Assembly: GCA_964419055.1 (NCBI GenBank)
Contig: CAYQNU010000018.1
Coordinates: 1 to 64,000 of the forward strand
DNA from: CAYQNU01 sp964419055
GTDB lineage: Bacteria; Bacteroidota; Bacteroidia; Flavobacteriales_D; Parvicellaceae
Length of the DNA: 64,000 nucleotides
Direction of reading: 5' to 3'
Part shown: positions 18,518 through 28,900 of the stretch, piece after piece
Position numbering within the stretch: position 1 is the first letter of the stretch
Layout: every line of letters starts with the position of its first letter
Translations under genes and position numbers: made by a program
The notes under the pieces: model-generated
Database searches by the model: none
Told to the model about the DNA's origin: nothing
The model's input: the letters and a program-made list of their open reading frames with translations, nothing else

Positions 18518-19153
18518 ATGAAAATAAAAACATTTACATTTAATCCATTTCAAGAAAACACTTTTGTGGTTTACGATGATTCTCAAGAGTGTATTATCAT
18601 AGATGCCGGTTGTTATGACAAGAATGAACAACTGGAGTTGGTTAATTGGCTATCAGAAAATAATCTCAGACCTTTAAAATTAATCAGTACACACAGTCAT
18701 TTGGACCATGTTTTTGGAAATCAATTTGTATGTAGTCATTTTTCCATACCTCTAGGAATTCATAGAGAAGACTTATTTACTCTTGAATCCTTATCGCGAG
18801 TGGCAAGTATGTATGGTATTCCTAATGTTATGGAATCGCCCGCTCCAAGTTTTTTTATTGAAGAGGGCGATCAAATAAATGTTGGAAAAAGTCAATTAGA
18901 AGTGCTTTTTGTTCCCGGTCATGCTCCTGGGCATATTGTCTTTGTTTCGCATGAGGATAAATTTATCATTAATGGTGATTGTCTTTTCAATGGCTCAATA
19001 GGAAGAACCGATTTGCCTGGAGGTAATCACGATCAATTAATCAACAACATAAGAACAAAATTATTTACCTTACCTGAAGATTATACGGTTCATTGTGGTC
19101 ACGGTCCTGCTACCACCATAGGAAAAGAAAAACGTACGAATCCGTTTTTTTAG
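18518..19153 (+). CDS. Metallo-beta-lactamase-fold hydrolase (glyoxalase II-like)
   Basis: A 211-residue cytoplasmic metallohydrolase. The metal ligands are H59, H61, D63 and H64 in THSHLDHVFG, H135 in VPGHAPGHIV, D154 in INGDCLFNGS and a final His in VHCGHGPATT. SIGRTDLPGG is typical of the YcbL/glyoxalase II group, which hydrolyses thioesters such as S-lactoylglutathione. The natural substrate in a flavobacterium is uncertain because glutathione is often absent. The start at 18518 is fixed by the overlapping promoter box. It is convergent with the DUF4349 gene. Confidence 0.88.
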   Translation: MKIKTFTFNPFQENTFVVYDDSQECIIIDAGCYDKNEQLELVNWLSENNLRPLKLISTHSHLDHVFGNQFVCSHFSIPLGIHREDLFTLESLSRVASMYGIPNVMESPAPSFFIEEGDQINVGKSQLEVLFVPGHAPGHIVFVSHEDKFIINGDCLFNGSIGRTDLPGGNHDQLINNIRTKLFTLPEDYTVHCGHGPATTIGKEKRTNPFF

Positions 19154-19174
19154 TTGGATTAAATTTATGAAATA

Positions 19175-20113
19175 TTAGGTTGTTTTAAATTTTGATTTTA
19201 ATTTTCCCAACCATTTTCTCCAGTTTCTTTTTACAACTATAAAAATGATAAGGAATATAATCACACCTGGCCAATTTTCAACAAGTCCAACTAAAAAATT
19301 GAGAATTTTTTCCCAACCTGTAGCTAATGCATCAACAAATTTATTACCTACGGTTGGCGAGTCAGCTTGTGGATGTGTATGGTCTATCTCATAAAAAGTA
19401 ACGGTTAGGGTAGAATAAGCAATTTGACTGGTCATTGATTTTAATAAAGCTTCGGTGCTTTCAATTTCAGTTCTTAAGTAGCCGATTTCTTTTTCAATTT
19501 CCAAAATTTCATCAATAGAATTGGCTCTTTCTAATAAGGCAATGTATTTTTGTTCAATTGCTTTTTTAGTTTTTATTCTTGCCTCTGTGTCGGTAAATTG
19601 ATCCGTTACATCTGTAACATAAATGTTTTTATAATCAAATAATTCAACACCTACAGAGAGTTTAGCTATAAAATCATCAAAGTTGGCCGATGGTATTCGG
19701 ATGGTTAGATTGTTGGTGGTCCTTCCTTCATAATTATCTTCCGATTCATTACTAATATACGATTGAGTTGCCTTTATCAAACCGTTCAAATTTTGACGAG
19801 TTACCTTTATATCCTTGGTTTCAAAAGATAAATCACCTGTTTTTATTAGTTTTTGTTGCACTGGAATAATATCTGTTGTTCCTTGTTGTCCCCCTGAAGG
19901 TATGTCTGTATTTTTATCTCCAGATATGGATTTATTGTATTCAAATTCCTTCGAAGCAGAAACCGCATCATAGGCCATTGTTGTTTCGGGGAGAACGGGT
20001 TCTGATGATTGACCAATAACTTCAGTGGGGTAGGATTTGTCTGAAGAGGTATCGTTACAGCCAATTAAAAATAACATTAAATAAAGGGCTACTAATTTTT
20101 TCGAGTTTTTCAT
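19175..20113 (-). CDS. DUF4349 family lipoprotein
   Basis: About 312 residues from the ATG at 20113, which directly starts a lipoprotein signal (MKNSKKLVALYLMLFLIGC, lipidated C19). The upstream in-frame ATG at 20149 would add a hydrophilic leader and is rejected. The DUF4349 region spans about 85-245: KLIKTGDLSFETKD, then a helical hairpin around ARIKTKKAIEQKYIALLERA that should form a coiled coil. A membrane segment (GVIIFLIIFIVV) and a basic tail close the protein. A lipid anchor at one end and a membrane helix at the other is the usual DUF4349 layout. The function is unknown. Confidence 0.85.
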   Translation of the reverse strand: MKNSKKLVALYLMLFLIGCNDTSSDKSYPTEVIGQSSEPVLPETTMAYDAVSASKEFEYNKSISGDKNTDIPSGGQQGTTDIIPVQQKLIKTGDLSFETKDIKVTRQNLNGLIKATQSYISNESEDNYEGRTTNNLTIRIPSANFDDFIAKLSVGVELFDYKNIYVTDVTDQFTDTEARIKTKKAIEQKYIALLERANSIDEILEIEKEIGYLRTEIESTEALLKSMTSQIAYSTLTVTFYEIDHTHPQADSPTVGNKFVDALATGWEKILNFLVGLVENWPGVIIFLIIFIVVKRNWRKWLGKLKSKFKTT

Positions 20114-20211
20114 AGTTGGATTTTTTGAGTTATTACAGACATTATTCATTAAGGTTCAATTAAAACAGAAATTTATTGTGGGAACAAAAACATTATCAAA
20201 TTAATATTGTT

Positions 20212-20219
20212 TAATTTTG
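20212..20219 (+). promoter_or_regulatory. -7 promoter box of the acyl-CoA dehydrogenase gene
   Basis: TAATTTTG followed by C, a perfect TAnnTTTG match 38 bp before the ATG. No TTG is found at the expected -33 spacing, so only the -7 element is supported. Confidence 0.45.
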
Positions 20220-20257
20220 CACGAGTGAAAATACAAAAATAATTTAATATATTGAAT

Positions 20258-21436
20258 ATGAGTACAGATAGATTCGAATCCCACGATTATTACTTAATGG
20301 ATGATTTGCTTACTGATGAGCATAAGTTGATTAGAGACTCTGCAAGAGCTTGGGTAAAAAAAGAAGTTAGTCCTATTATTGAGGATTATTACGAAAGAGC
20401 AGCTTTCCCGAGTCAAATCATTCCAGGTTTGGCTTCAATTGGAGGATTTGGACCTTATATACCCGAGCAATATGGTGGTGCAGGATTAGATCAAATTTCT
20501 TATGGTTTGATTATGCAAGAGTTAGAACGTTGTGATTCAGGATTGCGTTCTACCAGTTCGGTTCAAAGTTCGTTGGTAATGTATCCTATTTGGAAATTTG
20601 GAAACGAAGAGCAACGAATGAAATATTTACCGAAATTGGCAAGTGGTGAATGGATAGGTTGTTTTGGTTTAACAGAACCTGATCACGGATCTAATCCTGG
20701 AGGTATGATTACCAATATTAAGGATATGGGTGATCATTATTTGTTAAACGGAGCAAAAATGTGGATTTCGAATGCTCCTTTTGCACAAGTTGCCGTAGTT
20801 TGGGCTAAGAATGAGCAAGGAAGAATAAAAGGATTAATTGTAGAGCGTGGTATGGAAGGATTTGAAACTCCAGAAATGCATGGTAAATTGTCCTTAAGAG
20901 CTTCTGCCACTGGCGAACTTATTTTTAATAATGTGAAAGTTCCAAAAGAAAATGTATTACCTAATAAAGATGGATTGGGTGCTCCGTTGATGTGTTTGGA
21001 TAGTGCACGTTATGGTATCGCTTGGGGTGCTATTGGAGCTGCAATGGATTGTTATGATTCAGCTTTGAGATATGCAAAAGAGCGCGTTCAGTTTGGTAAA
21101 CCCATCGCTTCCTTTCAATTAATCCAAAAGAAATTGGCAGAAATGATAACTGAAATCACTAAAGCGCAATTATTAACCTATAGATTAGGACAATTGAGAA
21201 ATGAAGGAAGAGCTACTGCTGCCCAAATTTCAATGGCCAAAAGAAACAATGTAAATATGGCTTTGGAAATAGCTAGAGAAGCACGTCAAATTCACGGTGC
21301 AATGGGAATTACTAATGAGTATTCTATTATGCGACACATGGCCAATTTAGAATCAGTGGTTACTTATGAAGGAACACACGATATCCATTTATTGATTACA
21401 GGCGCTGATATTACTGGGATTCCAGCATTTCAATAG
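20258..21436 (+). CDS. gcdH: Glutaryl-CoA dehydrogenase-type acyl-CoA dehydrogenase
   Basis: A 392-residue FAD-dependent dehydrogenase. Its best match by eye is glutaryl-CoA dehydrogenase, which oxidises and decarboxylates glutaryl-CoA to crotonyl-CoA in lysine and tryptophan breakdown. The catalytic Glu is E371 in TYEGTHDIHLLI, and R97 in GLRSTSSVQSS matches the Arg that binds the glutaryl carboxylate. CFGLTEPDHGSNPG and LSLRASATGE are FAD and substrate-binding segments. The ATG at 20258 is preferred over the in-frame TTG at 20252. It is monocistronic, with its own promoter box and a terminator. Confidence 0.92.
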   Translation: MSTDRFESHDYYLMDDLLTDEHKLIRDSARAWVKKEVSPIIEDYYERAAFPSQIIPGLASIGGFGPYIPEQYGGAGLDQISYGLIMQELERCDSGLRSTSSVQSSLVMYPIWKFGNEEQRMKYLPKLASGEWIGCFGLTEPDHGSNPGGMITNIKDMGDHYLLNGAKMWISNAPFAQVAVVWAKNEQGRIKGLIVERGMEGFETPEMHGKLSLRASATGELIFNNVKVPKENVLPNKDGLGAPLMCLDSARYGIAWGAIGAAMDCYDSALRYAKERVQFGKPIASFQLIQKKLAEMITEITKAQLLTYRLGQLRNEGRATAAQISMAKRNNVNMALEIAREARQIHGAMGITNEYSIMRHMANLESVVTYEGTHDIHLLITGADITGIPAFQ

Positions 21437-21462
21437 GATTATTCAACTATTTAATTAATTAT

Positions 21463-21502
21463 GAAAGAGCTGCAATAGTAATTATTGTGGCTCTTTTCCT
21501 TT
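21463..21502 (+). terminator. Intrinsic terminator after gcdH
   Basis: AAAGAGC (21464-21470) pairs with GCTCTTT (21490-21496). The stem continues inward through two wobble pairs into CAATA/TATTG, with the loop GTAAT. A T-rich tract follows. Confidence 0.7.
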
Positions 21503-21534
21503 TAATCAATTAAGAATACCTTAAACTAAGTAAA

Positions 21535-21567
21535 TTGAACGGTTAGTTTAACAAAGTTATAGGTTTG
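21535..21567 (+). promoter_or_regulatory. Promoter of the small receptor-domain gene
   Basis: TTG at 21535-21537, a 22-bp spacer and TAGGTTTG at 21560-21567, a full TAnnTTTG match. The start codon follows 29 bp later. Confidence 0.5.
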
Positions 21568-21596
21568 AAAAAGATTACTATAATTAATTACAGATT

Positions 21597-21932
21597 ATGA
21601 AAACACTTTTAACAATATTATTCCTCTTTTCGGCTTTAAATTTTTGTGCGCAAGCAACAATAATAGGGACACTTTTAAATACAAAGGAAAAACCCATTCC
21701 CTCAGCTATAATTTTACTAAAACAAAATGATTCAATTGTAAGGAAAACGGAAACTAATAAAGAAGGTGAATTTAAAATTTCTAATATTGAACCTGGTATT
21801 TATGATATTGAGACTATATACAAAGATAAATATAAGGAGAAGTTGATAGGTGTTCAAATTAAAAATGGTACAGTACTACCGTTGAAAGATGTTGTTTTTG
21901 ATGTAAAAAAATATAAGATTAACGGTAATTAG
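21597..21932 (+). CDS. Small exported protein, isolated carboxypeptidase-regulatory-like domain
   Basis: A 111-residue protein with a signal peptide (cleavage near FCAQ) and a single CarboxypepD_reg-like domain. It aligns with the first 105 residues of the TonB receptor 325 bp downstream: both have QATIIG, a conserved KQN, GEFKISN, G-x-YD-x-E and VLPL. It stops where the receptor goes on to its plug. It therefore looks like a partial duplication of the receptor's N-terminal domain that kept an intact frame and its own promoter. It may be periplasmic. Whether it is functional or a relic cannot be told from one copy. Confidence 0.7.
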   Translation: MKTLLTILFLFSALNFCAQATIIGTLLNTKEKPIPSAIILLKQNDSIVRKTETNKEGEFKISNIEPGIYDIETIYKDKYKEKLIGVQIKNGTVLPLKDVVFDVKKYKINGN

Positions 21933-22257
21933 ATTATTAAAATTCATTTTGGATTAACTTTTAATATTAAAATCAAAAATTATCAATCTTCAATCATAAA
22001 TCTACAATCTACAATCAAAAAAGCCTTTACCTAATCAAGTTTTACCTTTCACTCATTAACGCATTGTCAATAAAAAATTAAGTTCTAATTTCGAAACTGT
22101 GAATGAGTTACACCAAAGTTGTTAATTGTCGTTAATAAAAAATAAAAATTTTGTTAATTATTTCAAATAGATTCGCTTTCTTTGTGTGCTAAAATTTCAC
22201 AAAAACAAATCGTTTTGCCTTAGTAAAACGGTTTAATAACCTTAAAATGAAAGATTT
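21933..22257. other. Long leader region before the TonB receptor
   Basis: A 325-bp gap with no credible gene. The first part (about 21980-22020) is a low-complexity run of related TCAATC/CTACAATC words. The rest holds two promoter candidates for the receptor, at 22064-22093 and about 22151-22184. The second is TTG, a 23-bp spacer and the imperfect box TTTCTTTG. Confidence 0.6.
22064..22093 (+). promoter_or_regulatory. Promoter upstream of the TonB receptor operon
   Basis: TTG at 22064-22066, a 19-bp spacer and TAATTTCG at 22086-22093, the same spacing and near-identical box as at pssA and tatA. It would give a leader of about 160 nt. Confidence 0.5.
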
Positions 22258-25200
22258 ATGTTAAGAAAAATTACTATTACACTGAGCTTGGCCTTCATTG
22301 CTTTGTTAAGTTATTCGCAAGCAACCATTATTGGAAAGGTGATAGATGACAAAGGTGAACCAGTTCCTTTTGCTAACGTTGTGATTAAACAAAATGGATT
22401 AGTGAAAACGGGTGCTTCTACCGATTTTGATGGAGAGTTTAAAATTTCCAACTTAGATGGGGGTACTTACGATGTTGAAGTATCTTATGTAGGATTTAAT
22501 CCCTATAAACTAGAAGGAGTAAAAGTTTCCAGCGGTAAAGTTTTACCATTAGCTACTATTAAATTGAGTGTTGCTGATGAATTACCCGTAGTGGAAGTTG
22601 TTGCTTATAAGGTGCCATTGATTGATAAAGATGCGGGTGCATCTGGGGGAACCGTTACACGTGAAGACATTGCTCGTATGCCAGGTCGTTCTGCTGCTTC
22701 TATTGCTGCAACCGTTGGAGGTGTGCAATCAGATGCAAATGGTAATATTACCTCCGTTAGAGGTTCACGTGATGATGCGTCATATTATTTTATTGATGGT
22801 ATTAAGGTAAGGGGTTCTTCATCATTACCAAAATCAGCTATTGAAGAGGTTTCTGTAATGACAGGAGGGTTACCTGCAAACTATGGTGATGCAACAGGTG
22901 GTATTATATCTATTACAACAAGAGGTGCTTCTCGTCAATATTTTGGAGGATTTGAATACGTAACTTCAGGTTTTAAAGTTGGTGACAATAAAGTAGTTGG
23001 ATTAGATCGTTTTGGTTTTAACTTATTAGAAGGGGTTATTTCTGGTCCTTTATTGTCTAAAAAAGACAGTACAGGTAAAAAGGGAGATCCTATTTTAGGT
23101 TTTTTCGTTTCGGGTAACTTTACTCACCAAGTAGATCCAAGACCTTTTGCAATTGATCAATATCGTTTGAAACCAGAAGTAAGAGATGCTTTGTTAGATC
23201 CTGAAGTATTAGGTCCGCTTAGAATTGCACCAGGTGGTGTAGGTACTTTGTATAACTCTGATTTCTTAACACCAGATGATTTTGAGAAAGTGAAATTCAG
23301 ACAAAACGTTGCTTCTACAGCGGTATCTTTAGCAGGTAAAATTGATGTTAATGCTGGACCAACCATGAATTTAACTTTTGGTGGATCGGGTAACTTTAAT
23401 AGAAGAAATGTATCTGATGATGGTGCTGGAACTGGTAGTTCAAATCTTAACAATGCTCTAATGAACTATACCAATAACCCATTGGTTACTGATTTTGATT
23501 GGAGAGTTTATGGTAAATTTACTCAACGTTTTCAATCTCAACAAGAAGGAGATAAAAAAGGAAAAGGAGTAAGTAATGCCTATTATACCATTATGGTTGA
23601 TTACTCTAAAGGTTATCAAAATTCTGAAAATGAAACACATAAGGACAATATTTTTAATTATGGGTATGTAGGAAAATTCGAAACTGAATTGATTCCTTCC
23701 TATGAGTTTAGAGATTACGATGGAAATGGAACAGTTGATCGTGTACATAATGGATTTCAAGAGGTTGAAGTTACTTTTACACCTTCTGACGTTAATCAAG
23801 AATTAGCCTCGGTTACCAATCATTATTATCAATTATTTGAAGATAATCCAATTGGGAATTATGAAAACTTAAATCAAATTATAAACGGTGGTGCATTGAT
23901 TAACGGTGGTAGACCAAGAGACACATACAATTTATGGAGAAATTTGGGTTACACTTATAATGGTTACGCAAAATCAGATAACTCACAATTTCGTGTTACA
24001 GCAATAGGATCTGCTGATATAGGTGACCATGCTATTTCATTAGGTTTTGAGTTTGAGCAACGTACTGATAGAAGTTTTAGTGCCTCACCTGTAGGTTTAT
24101 GGACACAAATGAGACAATTAGCAAATAACCACATCAGTGAGTTAGATGAAAGTAAAGTGAATTTAGAGACATTTGGTTCTTTCTTCTCATACACCTTTGA
24201 GCGTTTGAATGCTGCACCAGGTGAATTCAGTGGAGATGACGCCCAAGCATTTTTTGATTACAATTTACGTCAAGCTTTGGGGTATGACACAGATGGAACT
24301 GCTTTCATCGATTTAGATGCATTAGATCCTAATTTATTCACGTTGAGTATGTTTAGTGCTGATGAGTTATTGAATAATGGTCAACAATTTGTTTCTTATT
24401 ATGGTTACGACCATACGGGTAAAAAATTATCTGGAAAGCCTAGTTTTGATGATTTCTTTACCAAGAAAGATGAGTTTGGAAACTTTACTCGTCAAGTTGG
24501 AGCGTTTGAACCAATCTATATAGCTGGTTACATTATGGATAAATTTGCATTCAACGATTTAATTTTCAACGTTGGTGTACGTGTAGACAGATTTGATGCG
24601 AATCAACAAGTATTGAAAGATAGATTCTTATTATATCCAGCAAGAACTATTGGAGAAGTGAGCCAAATTGGAGGAAACGACATTTCACATCCAACCAGTT
24701 TACCATCCGATGCTGTGGTTTATGTAAATGATATTAATGACCCCACAGCTGTAAGTGGTTACCGTGTGGGTAGTGTATGGTATAACTCTCTAGGACAAGA
24801 AATAGCTGATCCAACTACTATATATGCTGCTTCGGGAATTGCGCCTTATTTAGCTGAAGGAGTAGATCCAAATAAACCTATTTCTTCTGAAGTGTTTAGA
24901 GATTACAAACCACAAATAAACGTAATGCCTCGTGTTGCTTTCTCTTTCCCAATATCAGACGAAGCGTTGTTCTTTGCTCACTATGATGTATTGACTAAAA
25001 GACCAACTACTGGAAATCGTTTAGATCCATTTGATTATTTCTATATGAGAAATAGAAATGAGATAATCAACAATCCTGATTTACGTCCAGAAAAAACAAT
25101 TGATTATGAGTTAGGATTTCAACAAGTATTAACGAAAAAATCATCATTGAAAATATCAGGATTTTACAGAGAACAACGTGATCAAGTTACTTTGATAAAT

Positions 25201-25971
25201 ACTTTAGGAGCTTATCCTGTTACATACAGAACTTGGGGTAACATCGATTTTGGTACTATTAAAGGTCTTACTTTGGCATACGATTTAAGAAGATCAGGTA
25301 ACATTTCGTTAAGAGCTTCCTATACCTTACAGTTTGCTGAAGGTACAGGTTCTGAACCATCTGCTTCACAAGGATTAATTAATTCAGGTCAACCTAACTT
25401 ACGTACTATTTTCCCTTATTCTTATGACCAACGTCATCAAATGACTTTGGCAATGGATTACCGTTATGGTGAAGGAAAAGATTACAATGGACCTGTAGTT
25501 GGAGGAAAACAAATCCTTAAAAATATGGGAGCGAATTTAACAGCCAACTTTGCTTCGGGAACTCCTTACAGTGCTCAAGAAAACATATTGCCTGGAGCTA
25601 CAATTTCGACTAGTTCAGGTATATTGGATGGAACTGTTAACGGTTCTAGAAAACCTTGGAATTTTAGAGCAGATTTGCAAATAGATAGAAACATCATTTT
25701 GAAATTTGGTGAAGAAAAGAAAAAATCTGCTAACTTAAACGTTTATCTTTTAGTGAGCAATTTATTCAATACTCGTAACATATTAAACGTTTATCGTGCA
25801 ACTGGAAACTCAAATGATGATGGTTATTTGAATGCTGCTGAATGGCAAAATCAAATCAACAGTCAAAATGATGTGGACACTTACCGATATTATTACGCTA
25901 TGAAAATGGACAGTCCTTTTAACTATGGAATTCCAAGAACAATCAGGTTAGGTGTTAAACTTGATTTTTAA
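22258..25971 (+). CDS. TonB-dependent outer-membrane receptor with N-terminal CarboxypepD_reg domain
   Basis: A 1237-residue outer-membrane transporter. The signal peptide ends near LLSYSQ, a carboxypeptidase-regulatory-like domain spans about 21-105, the plug about 120-240 (VTREDIARMPGRSAASIAAT; YFIDGIKVRG; NYGDATGGIISITTRG), and a long beta-barrel ends in the outer-membrane signature LGVKLDF with terminal Phe. TonB energy drives uptake of a bound substrate, which cannot be identified here. No SusD gene follows; instead a 1397-residue T9SS-like protein and a PorV/PorQ protein are next, at 24 and 41 bp, in one operon. The receptor may therefore work with a secreted surface protein. Confidence 0.93.
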   Translation: MLRKITITLSLAFIALLSYSQATIIGKVIDDKGEPVPFANVVIKQNGLVKTGASTDFDGEFKISNLDGGTYDVEVSYVGFNPYKLEGVKVSSGKVLPLATIKLSVADELPVVEVVAYKVPLIDKDAGASGGTVTREDIARMPGRSAASIAATVGGVQSDANGNITSVRGSRDDASYYFIDGIKVRGSSSLPKSAIEEVSVMTGGLPANYGDATGGIISITTRGASRQYFGGFEYVTSGFKVGDNKVVGLDRFGFNLLEGVISGPLLSKKDSTGKKGDPILGFFVSGNFTHQVDPRPFAIDQYRLKPEVRDALLDPEVLGPLRIAPGGVGTLYNSDFLTPDDFEKVKFRQNVASTAVSLAGKIDVNAGPTMNLTFGGSGNFNRRNVSDDGAGTGSSNLNNALMNYTNNPLVTDFDWRVYGKFTQRFQSQQEGDKKGKGVSNAYYTIMVDYSKGYQNSENETHKDNIFNYGYVGKFETELIPSYEFRDYDGNGTVDRVHNGFQEVEVTFTPSDVNQELASVTNHYYQLFEDNPIGNYENLNQIINGGALINGGRPRDTYNLWRNLGYTYNGYAKSDNSQFRVTAIGSADIGDHAISLGFEFEQRTDRSFSASPVGLWTQMRQLANNHISELDESKVNLETFGSFFSYTFERLNAAPGEFSGDDAQAFFDYNLRQALGYDTDGTAFIDLDALDPNLFTLSMFSADELLNNGQQFVSYYGYDHTGKKLSGKPSFDDFFTKKDEFGNFTRQVGAFEPIYIAGYIMDKFAFNDLIFNVGVRVDRFDANQQVLKDRFLLYPARTIGEVSQIGGNDISHPTSLPSDAVVYVNDINDPTAVSGYRVGSVWYNSLGQEIADPTTIYAASGIAPYLAEGVDPNKPISSEVFRDYKPQINVMPRVAFSFPISDEALFFAHYDVLTKRPTTGNRLDPFDYFYMRNRNEIINNPDLRPEKTIDYELGFQQVLTKKSSLKISGFYREQRDQVTLINTLGAYPVTYRTWGNIDFGTIKGLTLAYDLRRSGNISLRASYTLQFAEGTGSEPSASQGLINSGQPNLRTIFPYSYDQRHQMTLAMDYRYGEGKDYNGPVVGGKQILKNMGANLTANFASGTPYSAQENILPGATISTSSGILDGTVNGSRKPWNFRADLQIDRNIILKFGEEKKKSANLNVYLLVSNLFNTRNILNVYRATGNSNDDGYLNAAEWQNQINSQNDVDTYRYYYAMKMDSPFNYGIPRTIRLGVKLDF

Positions 25972-25995
25972 TTAACTAATTAATAAATTAGCATT

Positions 25996-28900
25996 ATGAA
26001 AAAGATTTATACAGCAATAGTGGGGTTATTTCTGGTGAGCCAGTCCCAAGCTATGTACATTCCTACAAAACAAGGAGTGAACTCAAAACCGATTGTCAAC
26101 AGTTCTTTGCAAAACAAAGCGGCTAACTGTGCTGCTTCAGTGGGATTGAGATATTTAGAGCAAAATAACGTAAGAGCCTTAATTGAAACAGGTGGAAGTA
26201 TGTGGCAAGATCGCGCTAGAAGTGTGGCCGCATATGAAGTTCCAGCTGGGTCTGGTGAAACGGTAATTTATTCTGGAGCCCTATGGATGGGAGGTACCGA
26301 TGTTAACAACCAGTTGAAATTTGCTGGTTTGACCTTCCGTCAAGGAAATGACTTCTGGACAGGACCATTAACAGTAATTCCAGGGACAGGAAATATCAAT
26401 ATTGGGACAAAAGATTACGGTCCGGCAGAAATTGAGCCAGATGTTTGCGCGCAATATGATAAATTCTATTATATTACTAAACAAGAGGTATCTCAATTTA
26501 ATGCTTGGTATAGCTGTAATCAGGATCCAGATTGTGCTCCAACCAGTTCTACACAATTCCCAAATTATGCTATTCCAAATAGCATTTTGAATTGGCCAGC
26601 TCACGGTGACATCTCTCGTTTTCAAGATTTTTATTTAGCTCCTTTTTATGATAGAGATGGTGATGGAATTTATAATCCAACCAATGGTGACTACCCTTGG
26701 TATGATTTGAATAATGAGGTTGATTGTAGAACCAATCGTCAAGTAACATTATTTGGAGATTACACTATGTGGTGGGTATTTAACGATAAAGGAAACATAC
26801 ATACAGAAACAAACGGAGATCCAATTGGTATGGAGATCAGAGCTCAAGCATTTGCTTTTGCTACCAATGATGAGATTAACAACATGACTTTCTACAACTA
26901 TGAAATGATCAACAGATCTACTCAACGTTTACAAAATACGTATTTTGCAGTTTGGGTCGATTCAGATTTAGGTTGTTCACAAGATGATTACGCAGGTTGT
27001 GATGTTTCGAGAGGAGTGGGGTACACATATAACGGAGATAACTTCGATGAATCTTGTAATGGTCAAAGTTTAGGTGCTAATCCTCCAGCTATTGGTGTCG
27101 ATTTCTTTGAGGGACCTTATCAAGATAACGATGGATTAGATAACCCACTTACAACGGATGTTGCTATCGCTATTGCTCAAAAAGGTATTCCATATAAAGG
27201 ATTAGGTATTGGTTACGGAGATGGTGTTTTAGATAATGAGCGTTTAGGTATGAAAAGATTTACTTACTTCTCTTTGGCTGGGTCAAATGCTCAAACCGAT
27301 CCAGGATCAGCTGTACAATACTATAATTATATGAGAGGTTTTTGGAAAGATGCTACTCCTTTTTACTGGGGAGGAACAGGTTACCAAGGTTCACCAGGTG
27401 TTACTACTACTTTAACAAACTATTGTTTTCCAGCTGATTCAGATCCATTGTTTTGGAGTACAAATGGTCAAGTGGTAAGTCCTTCTAATTGGAGTGAGAT
27501 TCAAGGTGGTAACCCAGCTGGTGATAGACGATTCGTTCAAGCTGCTGGTCCGTTTACTTTGGAACCAGGTGCTTTGAATAACATTACTGTAGGGGTAGTT
27601 TATGGACGTGATTTAGCTGGAGATAACTTTACATCAGTAGATAAAATGTTAAAAGCGGATGACAAAGCTCAAGCTTTATTTGACAACTGTTTCCAATTGT
27701 TTGAAGGTCCATGGGCACCAGAATTAACTATCCAAGAATTAGATAGAGAGTTAATCTTATATATTTCTAATCCAAAAGGAAGCAATAACTACAGAGATTC
27801 TAATGAAGATTACCGTGTAAAAAATCCAATTATTGAGGCATTAGATCCAACTTACGATCCTTTCTATACATTCCAAGGGTATCAAATTTACCAAGTTAAA
27901 AATGGTGATGTTGGTCCAGACGAAGTTACTGATATTAGTAAAGCTAGATTAGTGGCTCAATGTGACATTAAAGATGGTAATGATAAATTAGTAAACTGGA
28001 TTTATGACGAATCAGTTGAAGCTGCAGTTCCTACTTTAATGGTAGACGGTGCTGATGAAGGTATCAAACACAGTTTTAGAATTACGGAAGATAAATTTGC
28101 AAGTGGTAACACGCGATTAATTAACCATAAAAATTATCACTATATTGCTATTGCTTATGGCTTTAATGAATATTTACCTTATGATCCATTCACAACACCA
28201 GAGGGACAACAAGTTCCTTATGTATCCGGTGGTAAATCAGGTACAGGAGGTAACATTGAAAGCGTATCTGGTATACCTCATATTGTAAATCCAGAAGTTG
28301 GTGGTACAGTTCAAATGGCTGAATATGGTTATGGTCCAAAAATCACCCGTGTAGAAGGTGCAGGTAATGGAGGTAATTTCCTTGATTTAACACCTGAATC
28401 AGAGTTAGATATTGTAAGAAACATTGCTCCAAAACGCGTTACCTATGACAATGCAAAAGGCCCAATTAATGTAAAAGTAATTGACCCGTTGAATGTTGTA
28501 AACGGTACTTATGAGGTGTGGTTCGTAAGAGATAATTCTCCAGCTCCGGTTTCAGTTAACTTAGGGGATGCAAATTCTTATGGGTATAATCAAGGAACTT
28601 GGACAATTGTGAGATCTTACCAAGGACAAACGGATACAATTCATTCTGAAAGAACTATAGCTGTAGGTAATGAACAATTAATTCCAGAATGGGGTATTTC
28701 AGTTCAAATTGAGCAATATCAACATGAACCAAAAGGAAATCCTTCTTTTACTTTCCCACGAAATACTGAGCTTATATCTTCTGAATATTTCTATTCAGGC
28801 TCGAACCAATGGTTATCGGGTGTTTCTGATGAAGACGGTGGTACAGGCTACAATTGGATTCGTTCGGGAACAGCTAATGAGGATGCAACAGCAAATACTC

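Noticed and set aside
20212..20258. TTG at 20252 as the start of gcdH
   Set aside because: The ATG two codons later is preferred and matches the family start better.
21980..22020. Related TCAATC/CTACAATC words as a repeat array
   Set aside because: Short, imperfect and AT-rich; treated as low-complexity filler rather than a defined repeat.
23157..24194. Minus-strand ORFs within the TonB receptor
   Set aside because: Antisense frames of a highly conserved gene without any independent support.
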